Source: Synechococcales cyanobacterium C42_A2020_086
GTDB lineage: Bacteria > Cyanobacteriota > Cyanobacteriia > Elainellales > Elainellaceae
Assembly: GCA_015272325.1 (NCBI GenBank)
Contig: JACYLU010000002.1
Coordinates: forward strand, 62,001-126,000
Length of the DNA: 64,000 nucleotides
Direction of reading: 5' to 3'
Part shown: positions 43,601 to 51,677 of the stretch, in pieces
How the letters are laid out: every line of letters begins with the position of its first letter
Position numbering within the stretch: the stretch's first letter is position 1
Translations under genes and position numbers: made by a program
Notes under the pieces: model-generated
Database searches by the model: none
What the model was told of the DNA's origin: nothing
Seen by the model: the letters and a program-made list of their open reading frames with translations, nothing else

Positions 43601-44025
43601 GGCACAAGCTGGTCAGCCATCTCAGGCAATACCTCGCTGAGGGTATGCCCCAAATGCTCCGCGACCGGTACACCATTGATCGCCGCTAGGTGTTCGTTGA
43701 TCCGCACAAAACGCAGGTTGCAATCAACAAAACATAGCCCGATTGGAGCAGTCGTATAAATTGCTTCCAGTTCGGCCAACTGCTGTTGAGCGTCGTTTGA
43801 GCTAACTGTCGCAGCCATGTTCGGTGGCTGGGGAGAAGCAGCTGTTGATAGGTCTTGAACCCATTGCTCGATTAGGTGTTCCAGCAGCTCAGAGGAAGAA
43901 AGCCCCCTTTGCTGAGCCTGAGCTTCAAGACGGTGTAGGGCAGTAGGAGTCAACGAAACGGTGATCTGCTGCGATGGCGCTCCATGTTCTGAATTCACCC
44001 GTGGTTCCCCTACGTTGTGTTGCAT
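40660..44025 (-). CDS. hybrid histidine kinase with N-terminal RHH domain and five PAS domains
   Basis: A 1,121-residue multidomain sensor. Residues about 20-60 look like a ribbon-helix-helix DNA-binding domain (QITVSLTPTALHRLEAQAQQ, then GLSSSELLEHLIEQWV). Five PAS modules follow (about 85-200, 205-325, 326-450, 451-575, 576-705), several ending in the TERK/DRK linker. HisKA has the phosphorylated His at about 738 (VLSHELRSPLNP); HATPase_c has N box WNLLSNAIKFTPAG, DTGKGI and GGLGLGLAIV; a C-terminal receiver (995-1121) has VDDEAD, Asp about 1045 in ISDIGMPE, and LAKPVE. No membrane segment is seen, so it is cytoplasmic. Heptanucleotide arrays insert about 20 residues at 873-893 in the ATPase domain. 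Signal and partner are unknown. Confidence 0.9.
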   Translation of the reverse strand: MQHNVGEPRVNSEHGAPSQQITVSLTPTALHRLEAQAQQRGLSSSELLEHLIEQWVQDLSTAASPQPPNMAATVSSNDAQQQLAELEAIYTTAPIGLCFVDCNLRFVRINEHLAAINGVPVAEHLGHTLSEVLPEMADQLVPLFQQVLDSGEPILNLEVTGSNSARPGVIRHWLVSYYPLKGEKGQVLGVNAMVQETTERKRIERDLSQANQRITALLENMTDAFVALDQDWRITYMNSQAVRLTDLTLAEVLGKTQWQVWPWSVGRSIEFEYRRAVAEQVPAHFEFLYEPTMTWYEVHAYPAEVGLGIFFRDISERKHIEAALRQSEERLRLAVEGAGLGLWEYNLQSGELYWTDRCKTLYGLSVDDEVSYATFSDLIHPDDRERVHQSIDRLIADPTQNTCEYRILCPDGSLRWILAMGQVDYDAQGQPMRTIGISQDITERKQAEIRSYQSEQRFRAVQELSIDGFILLQSIRDASGRIIDFEWLYANPAAARIVGRPVTELVGQRLLEIVPGNRTTVFETYVRVAETGQPSQFELFYEADGIRDWFRITVVQLDDGVAISFGKITDRKQAEAAVRDAEARLRLALESAEIGTWDWNPISGELQWDDRCKAIFGLSPEAEVTFETHLAGVHPDDRERLQQTVQRCLDPANGGKYSLEYRTIGIEDGIERWVVTRGRVFFNAAGQATRFLGTILDMTVRKQAEAEREQLLAREQAAREQAEAANRIKDEFLAVLSHELRSPLNPILGWTQLLRSRSFDPDTTERALETIERNVKLQTQLIEDLLDVSRILRGKLVLNVAPVHLPTVIEAAIETVHLSAEAKGIQILPFLSPMPEQILGDAARLQQIVWNLLSNAIKFTPAGGRVEVRLEEVENRESRIGNRDDAPLSTPHSYAQITINDTGKGIDPEFLPYVFDSFRQEDGRITRKFGGLGLGLAIVRHLTELHGGTVTAASAGANQGACFTVRLPLLQVQTDSPEVMPPDAVLSQAMPLTDLDILIVDDEADMRELLACILQLAGAQVRLAASAAEALDQIRQRSPDVLISDIGMPEVDGYTLLQWVNASRPEQRPIPAIALTAYAGEANHRRALAAGFQRHLAKPVEPTELVQVITTLVSELQHRAG
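41347..41403. repeat. two heptanucleotide tandem arrays inside the kinase gene
   Basis: GGAGTGG occurs three times in tandem with one change (41347-41367), and CCCGATT four times with one change (41376-41403). Heptamer arrays like these (STRR type) are normally intergenic in cyanobacteria. Here they lie in frame in the HATPase region and encode the segment around ENRESRIGNRDDAPLSTPHS. Confidence 0.8.
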
Positions 44026-44371
44026 CCCAAAACCCGTCCCTGGAGACGCTTACTGCTCTATTAAATCTAACTTTCTAGAGAGCTTGAGTAAGCCCTAAGG
44101 AGGAATTAGGACATCGGGTTGCGAGCTGAGGGCAAGACCAGAGCCAGCTCTGCCTATCTGATATAACTTGTTCCATTCGATAGAAGACAGCAAGCACCCT
44201 TGCAAGCACAGTGCAATTAGGCGATCGACCCGTCAGGATTGGACGCAAAAAAGCACGGCCCATCCCGATTGTATCGTCAGGGCGGTGCATTACTACACCT
44301 AGAACGGTTTAGAGAACCAAGAGGTTTAGAGAACTAAGATAGTTGTCTCCAGTCTCAAGCGTAATGGATAA
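44026..44371. other. non-coding stretch between kinase and AI-2E-type gene
   Basis: About 346 bp between divergent genes. Contains a tandem 17-bp direct repeat (GGTTTAGAGAACCAAGA at 44306-44322 and the same with one change at 44323-44339), close to the next start. No other structure recognised. Confidence 0.5.
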
Positions 44372-45403
44372 ATGGATAAACCACCTTCAAATCTATGGCA
44401 CCAGCTCAGCAACGCCAAGCTTGTGCGCTACCTGTTGCTATTTGCCCTAGCCTGGGTCATCGTCCGAGTCTTGGCGTATTTTGAAACCGTTCTAGTGATT
44501 TTCATTTTTGCTGCCATCCTGGCATTTTTGCTCAACTATCCAGTGCAATGGATGAAACGATTTCTGCCGCACTGGGCAGCCGTAATTCTCATATTTTTAA
44601 GCAGTTTACTGCTGCTCGGCGGATTAATCGCGACCCTAGGTTTAGCAGTGATCTCTCAGGCACAACAGCTACTAGAGCAGGCACCACAGTTAATCAACTT
44701 TGCCATTGAACTCCTCGACGACCTGCAATCCCTATTGACAGACTGGAATTTCAACGTAGACTTCAGCACCGTAGAAGCCCAGCTCAGAGATCAAGCGCTG
44801 TCTACATTGGGATTTGGTTTCGCAACGTTACAAAATCTGCTCTTTGGCCTTCTAGATTTAATCTTAATTGCTGTTGTTGCCTTTTTTATGCTGCTAGATG
44901 GCGAACGGCTGTGGAAATTTATTGTTCGTATTTTCCCTCGCCACTTGCAGAGTGATATTACAAATGCCATTCAAAAGAACTTCTTAGGATTTTTCTGGGG
45001 ACGCTTTTTGCTTTCTCTCTTCTTTGGCATTTCTGCTTTTTTTGTTTTTATTCTGCTCAATATTCCTTATGCACTGGTCATGGCAGCCATTGTTGGCGTG
45101 TTTGATCTCATTCCAGGCATCGGCGCTACTCTGGGCATTAGTTTAGTTGGTTTGATTTTGCTGCCGCAAGGCGTGCTGCTAAGCCTCAAGGTGGTTATCG
45201 GCTGCATTGTGCTGCAACAAATTGAGGAAAATCTGCTGATGCCGCGAATCATGCAAGGCTCGATCAATATGAATCCCGTTGTAATGTTCTTTGCGTTGCT
45301 CGTTGGGGCCAGAATTGCTGGATTGGTCGGCGTGTTTCTCTCGATTCCCATTACTGGGGTTTTGATTAGTTTGCTGGACGTGGATGAAATGCGGAGCGAA
45401 TAG
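44372..45403 (+). CDS. AI-2E/PerM family permease
   Basis: A 343-residue membrane protein of the AI-2E (TqsA/PerM, UPF0118) family, with about seven or eight hydrophobic segments. The conserved PGIGATLGI block is in GVFDLIPGIGATLGISLVGL (about residue 245), followed by QQIEENLLMPRIMQGSINMN (about 290) and GARIAGLVGVFLSIPITGVL. Substrates of this family are diverse (AI-2, Na+, small metabolites) and cannot be read from sequence. Its ATG at 44372 is preceded by a second, out-of-frame ATGGATAA copy at 44364. A short gap (97 bp) leads to the iron-enzyme gene on the same strand. Confidence 0.87.
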   Translation: MDKPPSNLWHQLSNAKLVRYLLLFALAWVIVRVLAYFETVLVIFIFAAILAFLLNYPVQWMKRFLPHWAAVILIFLSSLLLLGGLIATLGLAVISQAQQLLEQAPQLINFAIELLDDLQSLLTDWNFNVDFSTVEAQLRDQALSTLGFGFATLQNLLFGLLDLILIAVVAFFMLLDGERLWKFIVRIFPRHLQSDITNAIQKNFLGFFWGRFLLSLFFGISAFFVFILLNIPYALVMAAIVGVFDLIPGIGATLGISLVGLILLPQGVLLSLKVVIGCIVLQQIEENLLMPRIMQGSINMNPVVMFFALLVGARIAGLVGVFLSIPITGVLISLLDVDEMRSE

Positions 45404-45500
45404 CCGCAGCTAGCGGTTAGATGATTGGTACTACCATGGGTTCAATCATCCGTATTACTTTCATTCACGTCATTCGCGCTACTGAGAGTTCTGCCTAAAG

Positions 45501-46862
45501 ATGGACGGAGTTGCTCAACGACTTATCTACGCTGATATTTGGGCTGATTATCAAGCTACCGCTCACGAACAGCCAATGCTGTCCTCTCTGTGGGCAGCCG
45601 TTTGTCACCCTTCACTATTTCGATTTCTATCGAATTCCGATAGATTCAGCGTACTCGTTAGGCACCTCCCTATGACTATGGCATTGCGTCCTGAGCAGCA
45701 GCTTCAGGATCGATTGGAACATGTTGTTTCGGCTAGTCAACCAATTGACTATGGTGAAGCTGAGCAGCAGTTTATTCATCTTTTAACCCTTGAGAATCTA
45801 GATCAGCACATCGCCACTGAGCCAAGCTCCGTGAGCGCGTTCGAGGTTGCTCTGTCTGCCGCCTTGACCACAGCGTACTTGTCTGATGAACTCACGCCTC
45901 TGCTTGAAGTCACAGAAGGATCTGAGGTCTCAGAAGAGCGCCAAGCCGCCCATCGGTTTTTGCAGCGGATTCTCTATCGCATCAATCGGCTCAACTTTTT
46001 CTGGTACAGCGATTTGCAGCAATACCAAAACGAGCGGGCCTTTTACGTGCAGTGGGTGCGGGAACGCATTGAGCAAGCCTGGCAACCCTGGGAGTTAGCT
46101 CAGCTGGCGGCTGAAGTTGATTTAGCTACCCTGCAACAGTTATCGCTAGAGCAGGTCAAGCAAGGCTTGATCGAGCGCTGCGAGCGAGACTTGAATCCAC
46201 CTCTAACGGATTACAAGCAGTATGTGCGCGAAACGATGACCTTGGCTGGCTATCGGCAATTGATTGCTCTGGTTTCTTTAGATGGGCTGGTGGAATCAAG
46301 CCGGCTGTGCCACATCCTGGGCGGAGCTAGCAATGAAGTACAGGCTACCCTGATTCGCGTCTTGCTCGAAGAGTATGGCAACGGTCGCCTCAGCCGCAAG
46401 CATTCTACCTTCTTTGCCCACATGATGCAGGAACTGGGATTAAACGCAGAACCCGAAACCTATTTTGACCTAGTTCCCTGGGAAGGCTTAGCTTCAATCA
46501 ACCACAACTTTTTGCTCACCGAGCGTAAGCGCCACTTTCTGCGCTACAACGGTGGCTTTACCTACTTTGAAATTGTTGGTCCTTCGATCTATCGAGACTA
46601 TATGCGAGCCGCCCAACGTCTAGGACTTTCGGATACAGCCATGGGATATTGGGAACTCCATATTCGAGAAGACGAACGTCACGGTCAGTGGATGCTGCAC
46701 AATGTTGCTCTCGCCCTTGCCGATTATTATCCTCAGGACGCTTGGGAACTTTTGTGGGGATATGACCAGGAACGCTGGATGGGAGAGCGCGCTGGCAAAG
46801 CAGCAATGCAGGCTATATTGCGAGCGGACGCAACGCAACCTGAGCTACCTACAAGCATTTAG
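45501..46862 (+). CDS. haem-oxygenase-like iron-containing redox enzyme
   Basis: A 453-residue protein whose C-terminal half (about 225-440) matches the iron-containing redox enzyme / haem-oxygenase-like diiron oxidase (HDO) family. Candidate metal ligands are spread over helices: RVLLEEYGNGRLSRKHSTFF (Glu and His), YFEIVGPSIYRDYMRAAQRL (Glu), and HIREDERHGQWMLHNVALAL (His, Glu, Asp, His). The N-terminal half is a separate helical region (YADIWADYQATAHEQPML) without a recognised domain. HDO enzymes carry out O2-dependent oxidations or N-oxygenation in small-molecule pathways. A methyltransferase gene follows 95 bp downstream on the same strand. Substrate unknown. Confidence 0.78.
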   Translation: MDGVAQRLIYADIWADYQATAHEQPMLSSLWAAVCHPSLFRFLSNSDRFSVLVRHLPMTMALRPEQQLQDRLEHVVSASQPIDYGEAEQQFIHLLTLENLDQHIATEPSSVSAFEVALSAALTTAYLSDELTPLLEVTEGSEVSEERQAAHRFLQRILYRINRLNFFWYSDLQQYQNERAFYVQWVRERIEQAWQPWELAQLAAEVDLATLQQLSLEQVKQGLIERCERDLNPPLTDYKQYVRETMTLAGYRQLIALVSLDGLVESSRLCHILGGASNEVQATLIRVLLEEYGNGRLSRKHSTFFAHMMQELGLNAEPETYFDLVPWEGLASINHNFLLTERKRHFLRYNGGFTYFEIVGPSIYRDYMRAAQRLGLSDTAMGYWELHIREDERHGQWMLHNVALALADYYPQDAWELLWGYDQERWMGERAGKAAMQAILRADATQPELPTSI

Positions 46863-46957
46863 CAAAATTCAGCAAACCAAGGTGGATACTACCTATCCCT
46901 AAACCGTGATGCCCCAAATCACGATTATTTGACGCGCTCTAGACAGATTCTAAACCA

Positions 46958-47770
46958 ATGCAAGAAACGCTTTTGACCTCTACATCACGCTCTACCGCAG
47001 CTCAGCCGATGACAATTCATCCTGTGTCCGAGCAGGCTAATACTCCTCCGTCTCACCTCGCTGCTGTTGGGACTCATTCACCTAAAGACGTGTTTTTCTG
47101 TCCGGAAGAATCGCACTTCTATGCCCAGTGCATTGAGAAAATGGTGGTGAGCCAGTGCCAGCCCTCAGACGTCGTGATTGAATTTGGTGCTGGAGATGGC
47201 AGCCCGGTGATTCATTGTCTGTTGAAATCGCGATTTAACGCCATGATTCATGGCTATGAGCTAAACGCTGCCGCCTGTGAACTGGCTCAGTCTCGAATTC
47301 AGCACTATGGGCTGCAACATCAATATGCGGTTCACAATCAGTGCTTTTTTAGTCATTTTCCTGCTACCGCGAATTACTTGATTGCGAATCCGCCCTATTT
47401 GCCGGCTCCTGATAGTGATCTCTACCTGCCAGCTTTGCACGGCGGCACCGACGGCGCGACCATCACCAAGCGACTGCTGTCGCTGGGCTGCGAGAACTTA
47501 ATGCTGATGATTTCGGCCTACTCGAATCCAGTGGAGACGGTTGAGCATGCGTTGCAGCAGGGTTATCGGGTGGCAGACTTTGCCGTTTCGCCACTGCGCT
47601 TTGGCTACTATAGCTGCGAGCCGAAGGTGAAACGCACCATTGCTAAGCTGCGAGAACACTACAAAGCTTTCTACTCTGCTAATATCTACTTCTTAGCTGG
47701 AGTATTGTTTAAGCGCCAGAGTGACGTTAACTTGGCAACAGAACTTCTGAAGGTAATGACGGTCCTGTGA
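46958..47770 (+). CDS. class I SAM-dependent methyltransferase with NPPY motif
   Basis: A 270-residue Rossmann methyltransferase. Motif I is VVIEFGAGDGSPVIHCLL (about residues 73-90), followed by HGYELNAAACELAQSRI, and the catalytic-type NPPY in YLIANPPYLPAPDSDLYLPA, as in enzymes that methylate planar amide or ring nitrogens (HemK/PrmC and DNA adenine methylases). It lacks the target-recognition domain of DNA methylases and the N-domain of PrmC. The first 45 residues are Ser/Thr-rich and probably disordered. Coexpression with the upstream iron enzyme is plausible from strand and spacing; the substrate is unknown. Confidence 0.8.
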   Translation: MQETLLTSTSRSTAAQPMTIHPVSEQANTPPSHLAAVGTHSPKDVFFCPEESHFYAQCIEKMVVSQCQPSDVVIEFGAGDGSPVIHCLLKSRFNAMIHGYELNAAACELAQSRIQHYGLQHQYAVHNQCFFSHFPATANYLIANPPYLPAPDSDLYLPALHGGTDGATITKRLLSLGCENLMLMISAYSNPVETVEHALQQGYRVADFAVSPLRFGYYSCEPKVKRTIAKLREHYKAFYSANIYFLAGVLFKRQSDVNLATELLKVMTVL

Positions 47771-47842
47771 TAACCGTTTCTTAACCTAATGCTCTGTGGG
47801 GGTCAGCTAGACTGGAGGCGTCCTGTTGATTCCTTACCCGTC

Positions 47843-48820
47843 ATGGCGAAAGGCACGAATGAGACTCCAGTGCTCGTGCTAGCTCTGCTGATTACGTTGG
47901 GGTTAATTGGAGGCGGATTCTGGTTTTTCCGACGCGCCTTTACCGCCGATTCGACCTCCTCACCTATAGTTTCTCCTACCGCCCAACCCACTGAAGTAGG
48001 GGGCAGCACCGGCGATGCAGGCAGCGGTCCTACCCTCGATGTCTCGTTGCCCAACCCTAGCGTGCTAACCATGGACGGCAGCGTGACCCTGGTTGCGCTC
48101 ATGAAGCAACTGCAATTGGCTTACACGCAGGTTAACCCCGCACTGCCCACTACTTATGGAGTTCCCGACGGGCAACCCAATGGCACCAATGCCGGTATTC
48201 AGAATTTGCTCAACGGTACAGTCCTATTGGCGGCCAGCTCGCGACCGCTGACAGCCGAAGAAAAGAATGCCGGGTTGCAGGCGTTCCCAATTGCCAGAGA
48301 TGCTCTAGCGGTTGCTGTGGGTATTGACAATCCCTTCAAAGGCGGACTTACGCTCGATCAGCTCAAGCAAATCTATCAAGGGCAAATTACCAACTGGTCG
48401 CAGGTAGGGGGGCCTGATGTGCCGATTAAAGTGATTAACCGCGCCGTTGACAGCGGCACTCGGACCTTTTTTCAGGATGTGGTGCTGCTCGAAGAACCCT
48501 TTGCCCCCGATGGTCCTAACTTTATGACACTGGAGCGCGATGAGACAACGCCGATGTTACGCGCTCTTGGCACCAACGGCATTGGCTATAGCACTGTGCA
48601 GCAAATCGAAAATCAGCAGACCGTGCGCTTGGTGCCTATTAATGGTGTTTCCCCAGCCGACCGCGAGACCATCCGCAACGGCTCTTACCCAATTACCCGA
48701 GTCACCTATCTGGTCACTCAACCCCGAACCAGTCCTGCTGTGCAGCAGTTTATTGATCTTGCCCGCTCGCCTCAGGGCCAGCAGATTGTGGAACGTATGG
48801 GGTTTGTGGCCTTGCCGTGA
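47843..48820 (+). CDS. PstS-like phosphate-binding protein, membrane anchored
   Basis: A 325-residue periplasmic-binding-protein type II domain of the PstS-like 2 family. A single N-terminal helix (about 9-32, VLVLALLITLGLIGGGFWFF) anchors it, followed by a Ser/Thr/Pro linker. Ligand-region motifs: AGIQNLLNGTVLLAASSRPL, FKGGLTLDQLKQIYQGQITN, WSQVGGPDVPIKVINRAVDS and GTRTFFQDVV. No pstCAB genes are adjacent, so it may be an orphan phosphate sensor or binding protein. I chose ATG 47843; the frame is open 18 codons upstream. Confidence 0.84.
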   Translation: MAKGTNETPVLVLALLITLGLIGGGFWFFRRAFTADSTSSPIVSPTAQPTEVGGSTGDAGSGPTLDVSLPNPSVLTMDGSVTLVALMKQLQLAYTQVNPALPTTYGVPDGQPNGTNAGIQNLLNGTVLLAASSRPLTAEEKNAGLQAFPIARDALAVAVGIDNPFKGGLTLDQLKQIYQGQITNWSQVGGPDVPIKVINRAVDSGTRTFFQDVVLLEEPFAPDGPNFMTLERDETTPMLRALGTNGIGYSTVQQIENQQTVRLVPINGVSPADRETIRNGSYPITRVTYLVTQPRTSPAVQQFIDLARSPQGQQIVERMGFVALP

Positions 48821-49106
48821 AGGGTTGCCCCGTTCCCCGGGTTGATCAGCAGCGACTAAGGATGGCTCCTCCTGAAATTCAGGGGGTCAGGCTCTAGAAC
48901 TGGTCTAAATCGAGTCTAGGATGACTCCAATCCGGGTCTATGATGGATATCTCACGCCGTTCGTGGGTGAAAACACGCCCTAGCCGTTGCTTAGGAATGG
49001 CCTATCCTAGGGTAGAGAGTGGGCTGCATCTCGGGCTGGCATGATTTCTTTTTAGATTTGTTCCTTTCGGGTCTGGGTTTCTAGGTTGCAGTGGGAAGCG
49101 GAAGGC

Positions 49107-50627
49107 ATGAACACGCTGGTGGGTAAAACATTACAGGGGGGTAAATATACCCTGAACGAGTTGTTGGGTCAGGGCGGCTTTGGGGTTACCTTCAAGGCGG
49201 CTCATCACTACCTAGGGCAACCGGTGGTGATCAAAACCCTCAACCCCTTGAACCAAACCCATCCCCAGTTTGAGAAACTGGAACGGCAGTTCCACGATGA
49301 AGCCCGACGGTTGGCGCTGTGTGTTCATCCCAATATTGTGCGGGTGAACGACTTCTTCATCGAAGACAATGTCCCCTATCTGGTGATGGACTACATTGAT
49401 GGGAAAACCTTGGAGCAGATTGTCTTTCCCGATCAGCCGCTTCCCGAAGCACAGGCAATCAATTACATCCGGCAGATTGGGGCTGCCCTGCAGGTGGTGC
49501 ATCAGAACGGGCTGCTGCATCGAGACATCAAACCCCAAAACATCATGCGCCGCAACGGGACTGATGAGGTGGTGCTGATTGATTTTGGTATCGCTCGGGA
49601 ATTCACGTCGGGCAAAACCCAGACCCACACCAGCTTGATTTCAGAAGGCTACGCGCCGATTGAGCAGTATGTGGCTCAGGAAAAGCGTACCCCTGCTACC
49701 GATGTGTACGGACTGGCGGCTACCCTGTATGCCCTGCTCACGGCTCAAGTACCGCTAGCGTCCATTCTGCGCGAGCGTCGCCCAATGCCCTCACCGCGCG
49801 ATTTGCAACCACAGCTCAGTATTGCGGTGGATCAAGCCGTGATGCGCGGCATGGCAATCGATCGAGACTATCGCCCGGCTACCGTTGCCGACTGGCTGGC
49901 GCTGTTGCCCACCGAGGAGGCGACCTATGTGACGGTTCCCCCGGTGGGTTCTTGGCGACCCAACCAGACCTCGGGGCTGTCTCGGGCAGCAACGGTGGCG
50001 GTCAGCCCACGCCATATCACCCGTTCGTCACGCCCCTCGTCTCGGATATTACCCAGAGGCTATGCGGCCAGCCTTCCTCCCGTTGCGGTTGGCTCTGCCC
50101 CTACGACCCCGCCGCCGGTTCGCCGCCCCTGGAGAGGTGGGCTAGTGTTTGGACTGTTAACTATCGCTACGGTAACGGCAATGGCTCTCTGGGCACTTAC
50201 GCAGGCACCGGAGTCGTCCCCGCCTGAGGAGGTCCAACCCGAAGTTCCGGCTGACCCAGGGCAACCCCGCCGTCGTCGCTCGTCGCCCGCTCCCGAAAGC
50301 GATGCCAACCCTCTACCCGACTCAGTCAACCCCGAACCCGACTCCCAGGAGACGCCGGAAGACCCGACTGAAGCCAATGAAGCCACGGAAGACGAGGATG
50401 CTGAAGCGACAGAATCACCGTCTTTAGAACCAGAATCATCCCCTATTCAAGAACCGCCGCCTGTAGTTGTCCCTCCCCGACCTGCTCCACAGCCACCCCG
50501 TGCCCGGGAAGACAGCCCTGCAGCAGGTTCCTCAGCTCAAGACAATCCACCGAAGAGCCGCCGCCGCGAGCGCTTGCTGCCTAATCCTCTGCGGCGAGAG
50601 CTACAAGAACGCGGGTCGCGCAACTAG
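49107..50627 (+). CDS. serine/threonine protein kinase with C-terminal membrane segment
   Basis: A 506-residue Hanks-type kinase. Kinase motifs in order: GQGGFG (about residue 18), VVIKTL with the catalytic Lys, Glu in the [17 protein letters not shown] region, HRDIKPQN, and DFGIAREF, all in residues 9-275. A Ser/Arg-rich linker follows, then one hydrophobic segment (about 350-370, [20 protein letters not shown]), and a Pro/Glu-rich tail (about 375-506) that would lie outside the cell or in the lumen. No PASTA or sensor domain is seen in the tail. ATG 49107 has GGAAGCGGAAGG just upstream. Substrates unknown. Confidence 0.92.
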   Translation: MNTLVGKTLQGGKYTLNELLGQGGFGVTFKAAHHYLGQPVVIKTLNPLNQTHPQFEKLERQFHDEARRLALCVHPNIVRVNDFFIEDNVPYLVMDYIDGKTLEQIVFPDQPLPEAQAINYIRQIGAALQVVHQNGLLHRDIKPQNIMRRNGTDEVVLIDFGIAREFTSGKTQTHTSLISEGYAPIEQYVAQEKRTPATDVYGLAATLYALLTAQVPLASILRERRPMPSPRDLQPQLSIAVDQAVMRGMAIDRDYRPATVADWLALLPTEEATYVTVPPVGSWRPNQTSGLSRAATVAVSPRHITRSSRPSSRILPRGYAASLPPVAVGSAPTTPPPVRRPWRGGLVFGLLTIATVTAMALWALTQAPESSPPEEVQPEVPADPGQPRRRRSSPAPESDANPLPDSVNPEPDSQETPEDPTEANEATEDEDAEATESPSLEPESSPIQEPPPVVVPPRPAPQPPRAREDSPAAGSSAQDNPPKSRRRERLLPNPLRRELQERGSRN

Positions 50628-50693
50628 TTGAGCTAAATCGAGTTCGCATCGCCTAGGATGATAGGGTTGTCAAGAATTCTCGCCCGTAGTGTC

Positions 50694-51557
50694 ATGTCAG
50701 CACCTCCCATCCAGTGGTATCCCGGTCACATTGCTAAAGCAGAACGCCATCTACTGGAGCAGCTCAAGAAAGTCGATGTGGTGCTGGAAGTCCGGGATGC
50801 TCGCATTCCCCTGGCAACGCGCCATCCTCAGGTAAGCGAGTGGATTGGCTCTAAAGACCGGGTGCTGGTGCTCAATCGGGTCGATATGATTCCACCCTCC
50901 GCCCAGCAGGAGTGGCAGGCTTGGTTGCGGGCTGCAGGGGAAACTCCCTACTTCACCAATGCCAACCAAGGACAGGGCATTGGGGCCGTGGCGCAGGCTG
51001 CCAAAACGGTGGGCGACCGCCTCAATCAGCGGCGACGGGAGCGGGGAATGTTGCCGCGTCCGGTACGGGCCGTGGTGATCGGATTTCCCAATGTCGGCAA
51101 GTCAGCATTAATCAATCGGCTACTAAAGCGGCGCGTAGTCGAGAGTGCTCGCCGAGCCGGAGTGACTCGTCAGCTACGCTGGGTGCGCATTTCGGACCAG
51201 CTAGAACTGCTAGACGCGCCGGGTGTGCTGCCCTCCAGACTAGCTGACCAAGATGCCGCCCTGAAGCTAGCCATTTGCGATGATATTGGCGAAGCGGCCT
51301 ACGATAATCAGCGTGTAGCGGCCGCCTTCGTCGATTTGCTGAAACAGCTCCAAACTTCTCCCGCTGCCGAGGATGCCTTCCAAGCCCTACAGTCGCGCTA
51401 TGGGCTAGACCCCGACCCCCTGACTGGCGAAAGCTACATTGCCGCTCTGGCTGAACAGCGCTATCAGGGCGACAAGGAACGTGCAGCTCGCCAAGTGCTC
51501 AACGACTTCCGCAAAGGCAACTTGGGAGCGATTGCTTTGGAACTACCGCCTTCCTGA
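50694..51557 (+). CDS. ylqF: ribosome biogenesis GTPase YlqF/RbgA
   Basis: A 287-residue circularly permuted GTPase needed for late assembly of the 50S subunit. The N-terminus IQWYPGHIAKAERHLLEQLK is typical. Order of G motifs is permuted: G4 as LNRVDM (about residue 66), then G1 as VIGFPNVGKSALINRL (about 122-138) and G3 as LLDAPGVLPSRLADQDAA (DxPG, about 176). The C-terminal helical region follows. I chose ATG 50694; an ATG at 50658 would add 12 residues without family similarity. A flippase gene follows 120 bp downstream. Confidence 0.93.
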   Translation: MSAPPIQWYPGHIAKAERHLLEQLKKVDVVLEVRDARIPLATRHPQVSEWIGSKDRVLVLNRVDMIPPSAQQEWQAWLRAAGETPYFTNANQGQGIGAVAQAAKTVGDRLNQRRRERGMLPRPVRAVVIGFPNVGKSALINRLLKRRVVESARRAGVTRQLRWVRISDQLELLDAPGVLPSRLADQDAALKLAICDDIGEAAYDNQRVAAAFVDLLKQLQTSPAAEDAFQALQSRYGLDPDPLTGESYIAALAEQRYQGDKERAARQVLNDFRKGNLGAIALELPPS

Positions 51558-51677
51558 ATCTGAGGCACTATCTGTGGCACCATCTGTGGCGCTAACCTGT
51601 CTTGCTGACGCTGCGGCGGTCGAGTAATTGTGATCCAGCCCGCCATCTGTCCGCTATCTGTCCGCTATCTGCTGTGC

